Below, piece after piece: positions 57,562 through 64,000 of a stretch of DNA of 64,000 bases. Source of the stretch: Cryptomeria japonica. Lineage: Eukaryota; Streptophyta; Pinopsida; Cupressales; Cupressaceae. A model generated the notes under the pieces. That model ran no database searches. It was not told where the DNA came from and saw only the letters and a program-made list of their open reading frames with translations. Each line of letters opens with the position of its first letter. Position 1 is the first letter of the stretch. The stretch spans positions 39,734,791-39,798,790 of the forward strand of contig NC_081412.1 in assembly GCF_030272615.1 (NCBI RefSeq). The letters run 5' to 3'. Made by a program: the position numbers and the translations under genes.

Positions 57562-58187
57562 CCGGTCCTGCGAGGGCTCCGCTGGGCGGCGAGGGGCCTG
57601 AGCAACGGGATTTGTATATGAACGAAGCGAGAATAGATTCTGATCTGGTGGTCATATTGGCGGCTCTTCTCTGCGCTCTTATTTGCGCCCTGGGTCTAAA
57701 TACTCTGCTCAAGTGTGCCCTGCGCTGCACAAGGCGAATGGTTTTTGAATCGTCTGATGACGTGGGAGTCCGGCTGGCAAATACGGGGCTAAAGAAGGCG
57801 GCCATGAAAGCCCTGCCTGTTATAGTCTACACCACCCCTTCGGAATTTCCAGGGGTCGGATCCGACTGCCCTATTTGCCTTGCGGAATTTGTTGACGGGG
57901 ACAAGGTTCGAGTCCTGCCCAAGTGCAACCACGGCTTCCACGTGGAATGTATTGACAGGTGGCTTGCCTCGCATTCGTCTTGTCCTACGTGTAGGCATTG
58001 TCTCAAGAAGAAGTCGACCTCGGCCCCCGTGACGTGTAATGCCCAGCTTGAGGTCCCTGACAATGCAGTCCACGTCATCATTGATGCAGGTGCTAGCGAA
58101 CCTGGTGTTCCGCATGAGCTGCCGCCAGCTGTCAGTTGTTCGCCTGCAGAAGAGCAAAGTTTGGCTCCGGATAGAGCGAGTGGATAA
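57525..58187 (+). CDS. RING-H2 finger E3 ubiquitin ligase, ATL family
   Basis: A 220-residue intronless protein. It transfers ubiquitin from an E2 to target proteins and is probably anchored in a membrane. Residues about 40-68 (DLVVILAALLCALICALGL) form one transmembrane helix. The ATL-specific GLD-type motif is GLKKAAMKALPVIVY (about 88-102). The RING-H2 domain (about 114-155) has the full CPIC, 15 residues, CNHGFH, CIDRW, CPTC spacing with all eight metal ligands. The transmembrane and following residues closely resemble the ATL72/73/74/80 group of Arabidopsis, whose members are small and intronless too. The C-terminal 60 residues are variable, as usual. The start at 57525 is chosen because it gives the conserved N-terminus; the in-leader ATG at 57375 ends after 10 codons. 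GC content is far above that of the neighbours. No other host gene is nearby. Confidence 0.95.
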   Translation: MSLGFGRRLLLAAGPARAPLGGEGPEQRDLYMNEARIDSDLVVILAALLCALICALGLNTLLKCALRCTRRMVFESSDDVGVRLANTGLKKAAMKALPVIVYTTPSEFPGVGSDCPICLAEFVDGDKVRVLPKCNHGFHVECIDRWLASHSSCPTCRHCLKKKSTSAPVTCNAQLEVPDNAVHVIIDAGASEPGVPHELPPAVSCSPAEEQSLAPDRASG

Positions 58188-58340
58188 GCTCTGTTCTGGA
58201 ATTTACCTGGTGAAGCTTTTCGGGATAACTTTATAGCTTTTCTTCTTGCAGAAGCAAGAACGCTGTAATTTTTAATTATTTGTGTAAAAATTGAACTGTA
58301 CCTTGTTCTTTTTTTTAAAGATTAAAAAAGGCATTCTGCA
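58188..58340 (+). other. Probable 3' UTR of the ATL gene
   Basis: After the TAA, a TTTTTAATTATTTGTGTAAA stretch (58268-58288) and an A-rich stretch near 58320-58330 could serve as plant polyadenylation signals. No canonical AATAAA was seen. Confidence 0.4.
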
Positions 58341-59097
58341 TCATGATTTAACTCGGGGTTCAGGAATTTGGCATATTGTACGCAACCACAGATAACACAT
58401 GCTTCAACTGTCATAACGTACGCCTTTTTCTTTCTTAATACATTAGTTTGCTTTACAGAATACCCATGGTTAAGTATAGGTTAATATTCTAATTTATCTG
58501 TACTATTAGAATGTTGTTTTATGGGGCTGTGTCTATTCTGGTTTCAAAATGGATCTTTAGTACAGCATGTTAGTGACAGGTTAGTCAATCGCAACCGTTA
58601 ATTGCAAAATCGACGATGTAAAACGTACGAGTGTTAGTCAATCCTAACTGTCGTTTTGAAGCTTGAATAAACACGTCCGTTCTATGGATGACGTTTCTAG
58701 TTGAATGGAAGGTTTTAGAGATGAATCTTTTTTAAAGATATAGTTAGAAATTTTTACTTTTGAGAATAGAAGTTTTTATTTTTAGTTCTCAAATTTTTAG
58801 AGGATAATTTGAGTCCTGCTTTTGAGAATAACAGACTTCAGAGGATAAGTTGAAAGCAGTTTATGAGAATAAAAGTCTCTATTTTTTAAGAATAAGTTCA
58901 AATCTTGTTTTTCAGAATAAAAGCTTTTATTTATAGTTCTCATTTTTTTAATAGATGTTTCTATAGTGAGATTGTAAATATTTTCTCGTTGTGGAAGATT
59001 TTTAACCTTATATTATGCATTAACAATTTTTAGCCATAATTATTACTGTGAAAAGAATTTAGTTACTTCTCTTAGTGGCAGTAGTTAAAAAAAAAAA
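58341..59097. other. Intergenic DNA
   Basis: No gene. Weak repeats of GAGAATAAAAG and TTTTTATTT-TAGTTCTC type occur at 58760-58945. Confidence 0.4.
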
Positions 59098-59349
59098 GGG
59101 AATTTTGAGCATCCTAAAATTCCCCTTCTAAAAATTCTTAGTAGTACCTATTGAAATGTTTTAGGAAGCTTCCCCTCTAACTTAGCCTTAGCTACATAAC
59201 ATGGCTAAAGTTCTATAGTGTTAAGGAAAATTTGAGCATACTAAAATTTCCCTTCTAAAAATTCTTAGTAGCACCTGTTGAAATGTTTTAGGAAGCTCCC
59301 CCTCTAACTTAGCCTTAGCTACATAGCATGGCTAAAGTTCTACAGTGTT
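59098..59349 (+). repeat. 127-bp tandem duplication
   Basis: Two units about 93% alike share TTCTAAAAATTCTTAGTAG, CTAACTTAGCCTTAGCTACA and ATGGCTAAAGTTCTA. The TTTGAGC word starts at 59104 and 59231. Confidence 0.93.
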
Positions 59350-59569
59350 GAGTACAATATTATGGTTTGATTGTGAGAGAATAATAAGTTACATTGTAAT
59401 CCAAATAAATAGTTATGAATGTCACGAGGAAGTAAAGTATTGGTCATAGAAACACAACTTTATACAAAGAATTTTTGTAAAGTTAGTAAGGATAACAAGT
59501 TGCTTATAATTGTTATCTATATTTCATCATCACTGTACAACACTCTTTCATTCACCATACCATGAGTAA

Positions 59570-61320
59570 CTTGGAGATGATTTGTCATTTTACACTTCGC
59601 ATGAGTTGATGATCTAATGGGTTATCTTTAGTATTACCTATAGCTGAAAAGAATGGTAACATGGAGTTAGATGATTTGTCATTTTACACTTTTCATGAGT
59701 TGATCTAATTGGTTATCTTTAGTATTACCTATAGTTGAAAAGACATTGATACATTCTCGAAGAATTTGTTAAGAGTAGAGCCTTGAAATTACACTTACTA
59801 ATTGAATATAAGTAAAAAATAAAGATGCAAAAGGATAATGTGTCTAACTAAATCAACAACCATGTTATTTTCAAACACATGAACTAAATAAATTTTCTTT
59901 CCACCTCAAACAATGACTAACATTAGGCAAATCTCTAAAAAACAATTTATCAAAAATGCAATCTTATGCTAAGTGTTTCACAATTTCATTGAATAGCAAA
60001 AAAGGCATTTCATTGGTTGAACGCGTATTTAGATGATTTGTCATTTTACAGTTGATGATCTAATTGGTTATCTTTAGTATTATGTATGGTTGTATAACAA
60101 GTTGCTCATAATTATTATCTACACTTCATCATGACATCAACGTGTACATCACTCTTTTATTTACTATTCGATGAGTAACTTAGAGTTAGATGATTTGTCA
60201 TTTTACACTTTTCATGAGTTGATCTAATTGGTTATCTTTAGTTTACTTGTAGTCGAAAAGTTAGAGTATAGCCTTGAAATTACACTTTCCAATTGAATAT
60301 AAGTAGAAAATAAAGATGTAGAAGGATGATGTGTTAAACTAAATCGACAATCACATTATTTCAAACACATTCTAAGTAAAATTTCTTTCCACATCAAACA
60401 ATGACTAACACTAGGAAAATATCTAGAAAGCAATTTAGCAAAAAAGCAATCTTATACTAAGTCTTTCACAAATTCATTTGAATAATAAAAAAGGCATTTC
60501 ATTGGTTGGACATGTAGTTATTTATGTCTACTATTAAAAAACAATTCCCAATGTTAGATGATTTGCCATTTTACACTTTTCATGAGTTGATGATCTAATT
60601 GGTTATCTTTAGTGTTACCTATAGTTGAAAAGACATTGATACATTTTGAAAAAAATTGTTCGAGTAGAGCCTTGAAATTAATTCAATTGAATATAAGTAG
60701 AAAATAAAGATACAAAAGGATAATGTGTTTAACTAAATCAACAACCACATTATTTTCAAAAACATTCTAAATAATTTTTCTTTCCACCTCAAACAATGAC
60801 TAACACTCAGCAAATCTCTAGAAAGCAATTTATCAAAAATGCAATCTTATGCTAAGTGTTTCACAATTTCATTTGAATAACAAAAAAGGCATTTCATTGG
60901 TTGAATGTGTAGTTAGATGATTTGTCATTTTACACTTTTCATGAGTTGATAATCTAATTGGTTATCTTTAGTATTATCTATATTTGAAAAGACATTGATA
61001 CATTTGGAAGAGTTTGTTAGAATAGTGCCTTGAATTTACACTTGCCAATTGAATATAAGTAAAAAATTAAGACGCAAAAAGATAACGTGTTTAACTAAAT
61101 CAACAACCACACTATTTTCAAACACATTCTAAATAAAATTTCTTTCCACCTCAAACAATGACTAACACTAGACAAATCTCTAAAAAGCAATTTAGCAAAA
61201 ATGCAATCTTATGCTAAGTGTTTCACAATTTCATTTGAATAATAAAAAAGGCATTTCATTGGTTAGACATGTAGTTATTTATGTCTACCATTAAAAAGTA
61301 ATTCTCAATGTAAGATCTGT
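59570..61320 (+). repeat. Tandem array, four units of about 360 bp or more
   Basis: CAATGACTAACA occurs at about 59911, 60400, 60796 and 61157, and GGCATTTCATTGGTTG at about 60007, 60495, 60891 and 61251. The units also share AGATGATTTGTCATTTTACA and TGAGTTGATCTAATTGG. Spacings of about 489, 396 and 360 show extra partial units in the first half. Confidence 0.9.
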
Positions 61321-61649
61321 CAAGTAAGCATTTGAACATTTGCATTATCTTTGGATTTTCAAATTTGTGGGCTTCAACTTGACCCAATATTTATGACTAA
61401 ATTTAAGTTTTCATATTATTTGGAGGTGGGAAATCTAAAAGATTTTGGGAAGAAATAAACATATTTTTTTAAATATGAAAAGTGAGAAATGTTTGGAAGA
61501 AAGCTAATGTTAGTCCTTAAAGAAATTAAATAATGTTGGAGTGCATAATTTAATTGTTAAATTAGATGGCCCCAAGATTGCACAAATAAAAATTAGTTTG
61601 GAAATATTTTTCAAGTCAAAACATTCTTTAATGACTTGCCACTAATACC

Positions 61650-62589
61650 TGTTGGCAATTGACACTCATCCAGTGGTTTCTGGTGGTTTTCGGTAGCTGA
61701 TTATTGGTTTAGGGTGGTCATTGATGGCAACTCTTCACAGAGACTCGATCCGACGATCATAATTCTTCTTATCCAGAAGCAAGTGTTAACTGGTAGCTGA
61801 TTAACCGGTATTTCAAGAAGAAGTAAGCATTTTTGGGACCAAAAGCCTTTTGGTGATCGCTGTGTAATGAATCGTGTTTGGGATGATTGGGGCGACTTAG
61901 AAACATCATTTTATTATTGTTTTGGTGATCCAAATTTATCTTTGGTGATCCGGTCAAGCCGACATGAGACTACATGTTACACTAGTAGACCTACATGACA
62001 TATGATCTATTTTGTGGTTGCCAGTATATAAGTTTGGTGTGGATGATCTTTTTGGTGAATGATGCATTTTTTATTCGAGCGAGAGGTGATTGAGAATTCA
62101 TTTTGGCACAGTTTCATGTGCGCATTCTTGATTTGGTAGCTGATTGAGACATAGAACATGACATAACAACATAGGTGATCCAGTCAGTATATTTAACACT
62201 CAATCAGAACTCATCCAAGCATTGTAGATGCTATTCCAGAGTTCATTCACTGTAACTATCTTGTAAGGAAGTGAGCCTTCCTTGAGGGTTGTAGCCTTTT
62301 GAGTTATTGTAATTGAGCAGTGAGCCTGAGTGCCTGTGCATTCCCATTTGTAATATTCTTTTGCTACTAGCCATAGTGGAATAATATTGTGGGTTCAAAT
62401 CCCACTGTGGTTTTTCCCATTTGGTTTTCCACATAAAAATTTGGTGTTATGATCTTGTGGTTGTTTGTTTTATGTTTCTACATTTCAGTTTCAAGTATTT
62501 TCTTTCGGTGGTTTAAAGTTAAGTTTGAAAATATGCAAACTGGTAGATCATTGATTCACCCCCCCTCTCAGTGATACCTGATTCCAACA
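61650..62589 (+). repeat. 5' LTR of a plus-strand gag element
   Basis: 940 bp, TGTTGGCAATTG to TGATTCCAACA, directly before a primer-binding site. Contains GTGGTTTTTCCC and the C-run module (62553-62569). Its U5 half resembles the LTR at 48845-49950. Confidence 0.88.
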
Positions 62590-62591
62590 AT

Positions 62592-62604
62592 TGGTATCAG
62601 AGCC
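62592..62604 (+). promoter_or_regulatory. Primer-binding site
   Basis: TGGTATCAGAGCC, initiator Met-tRNA type, two bases after the LTR. Confidence 0.95.
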
Positions 62605-62657
62605 TAGTTCCTCTGAGGAAGCTTAGTCGCTTGAGGAAGGACCAAGAGATTGATTCA

Positions 62658-63834
62658 ATGGATTCCGGTTTTCAAAGACAACTCAGTGTGGCACTTGAGG
62701 ATCTTGATGCAAGTAGAAATGAGATCTGTACCTTGAAGAAAAACCTGAATGTTGCTGATGATTTCATCAATGACTTGAAGGATTAAGTGAACACTTCAAG
62801 AGACGAGAAAATAATTGATGGATAAGCTGGAGGAGAAAGAAGATCAAATCATGGAATATTAGGATAAAGCTGATGAAGTTAACAAGCTTGAGAGAGAGAA
62901 TTCTGCCTTGAAGAATGAGATGCAATCCATTGTGATGAGGCCGATTAAGGAGATTGAGGACTGAAAGAAGAATGAAGAGAATTTAGCACAATCATTGATG
63001 GAAAGAGTCGATGAATGCTTCAGTCTTACTTGTGAGAATGATCAGTTGAATCTTGAGTTGACACATTCAAGAAATAATGGTCAAGAGACTGAAAGACAGA
63101 TTGCTACCTTAAGAGATGAACTTGCTACTGGTAATGACTACAAAGAAAAATTCAAAGCTAGCTTAGTAAGGCTTGATGAAATGTTGGAAAGTCAAAGACA
63201 TGGAAATGACATGCGAGGAATTGGATTTGAGAAAGGAGAATCCTCCAGATATGGACAAGGCAATGCAAAACCTAATCAGAAGAAGAGAAAAAATCCTCTA
63301 GTAAGACAACCTAATGCTCATAAATTCAATGGTAGATGCTTTCCTTGCAATAAATTCGGTCATATGGAGAATCAATGTAGAAGTAGGATGAATAATGGAA
63401 TGAACAACATGAACAATGTTCCTACCTTTACCGGTCAGTGTTTCATATGCAATAATTTTTGTCACAAGTCAAATACGTGTAGAGAAGTAATGAATAACTT
63501 CTAGAACAAAAGGTACTATTCTTGTGGGATGTTTGGACATATCGCTAACCAGTGCAGGATGAGACCAAATCAGATGAACTTCAAACCTATGCAGAAGAAT
63601 GTTGTTTGTTGTGCATGCACTAAAACCGGTCACATAGCAAAGTACTACAGAAGCAAGAACAATGCTTTGGTAGACAAAAACCAATCAGACGAGAAGGGGA
63701 AAGCGAAGGTAGAAGAGATAAGAGACAAACCCGAGAAGATGTGGGTAAGAAAAGATGAATCTAAAGTAGAAAATGGATCTGTGCCTAAATCCGGTGCAGA
63801 ATCTTCATTCGGTAACCAAGGCTTTATGCCTTAA
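62658..63834 (+). pseudogene. gag: Gag with coiled coil and four zinc knuckles
   Basis: The start is taken at the ATG at 62658 (MDSGFQRQLSV). A coiled-coil region with a TAA at 62784 and further breaks up to 62994 is followed by an open frame with knuckles CFPCNKFGHMENQC and CFICNNFCHKSNTC (Gly changed to Cys). After a TAG at 63502 come a third knuckle (CGMFGHIANQC, first Cys lost) and a fourth (CCACTKTGHIAKYY, last Cys lost). The design, order and tail match the Gag at 14197-15308, so the two elements are one superfamily. Whether the unknown ORF follows cannot be seen, because another LTR begins at 63847. Confidence 0.82.
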
Positions 63835-63846
63835 GGGGAGCTCTTC

Positions 63847-64000
63847 TGTTGGAATCCAAGAACACTGAGAGGGGGGTGAATCGGTGTTCTATCGGAATGA
63901 TCAATTATAACCTTATTAAAACATGCATATACTAACCGGTATACAGGTACATATAGAATTGAAAGAAGTAAAGCAACCAATAAGCCAATCACATAAATGA
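63847..64000 (-). mobile_element. Start of an opposite-strand LTR, cut by the window end
   Basis: TGTTGGAATCCAAGAACAC plus GAGAGGGGGGTGAATCGG is the U5 end of the same kind of LTR as at 9588, read on the plus strand. It therefore belongs to a minus-strand element inserted in or next to the gag element. Confidence 0.8.

Noticed and set aside
57404-58157. Long minus-strand frames opposite the ATL gene
   Set aside because: Shadows of the GC-rich coding strand; the plus-strand RING-H2 protein explains the locus.
62392-62410. GGGTTCAAATCCCAC as a tRNA B box
   Set aside because: It lies inside a well-defined LTR with no A box at the right spacing.

Overview
The window looks like nuclear DNA of a seed plant with a large, repeat-rich genome. 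It is AT-rich, packed with nested Ty1/Copia and Ty3/Gypsy LTR retrotransposons, plant-type LINEs with DUF4283-like ORF1, a tRNA-related SINE and solo LTRs, and it holds one convincing host gene. A gymnosperm is my guess, from the density and age of the repeats; the sequence does not prove it. No rRNA, functional tRNA, CRISPR or organelle-like sequence was seen.

Layout. 1-7.4 kb: a segment present twice (955-2665 and 4680-7436), each copy with a lysine-rich ORF and a short tandem array; a 1.2-kb purine-rich tract lies between them. 7.4-9.6 kb: a long hairpin and a Gypsy-like LTR on the minus strand. 9588-16056: a complete minus-strand LTR element with gag but no visible pol; a roughly 1,100-codon ORF of unknown function sits where pol should be. 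16-18 kb: non-coding element DNA with a 73-bp repeat. 18.1-20.1 kb: a minus-strand LINE. 20.1-27.3 kb: a Gypsy 3' end and LTR, then a broken minus-strand Copia (itself hit by a small solo LTR) next to a plus-strand Copia RNase H remnant and its 3' LTR. 28700-29483: a solo LTR with perfect target-site duplication and five palindromes. 29.5-31.9 kb: very AT-rich, apparently gene-free. 31945-33486: a second purine tract related to the first. 33492-47160: a plus-strand Gypsy element whose 5' LTR is split by a nearly intact minus-strand Copia (33731-42418), which in turn carries a 1.1-kb terminal-inverted-repeat insertion in its own LTR. 47165-49950: the 3' half of a second element with the unknown ORF. 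50-57 kb: AT-rich spacer, a short LINE-like insertion with 18-bp duplication, a SINE-like repeat and a second LINE remnant. 57.0-58.3 kb: an intronless RING-H2 (ATL-type) E3 ubiquitin ligase gene. 58.3-61.4 kb: tandem repeats. 61650-64000: a plus-strand element with the same gag type as the 9.6-16 kb element, cut off by an LTR in opposite orientation.

Main point for follow-up: the 9588-16056 and 47165-49950 elements share a homologous ORF unlike protease, integrase, reverse transcriptase or RNase H. They suggest a family of gag-plus-unknown-ORF retroelements that would depend on other elements for reverse transcription; the intact-looking Copia at 33.7-42.4 kb uses the same kind of initiator-Met primer site and polypurine tract. 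The second point is the ATL gene, whose leader contains a duplicated copy of its own start region, now an 11-codon upstream ORF.
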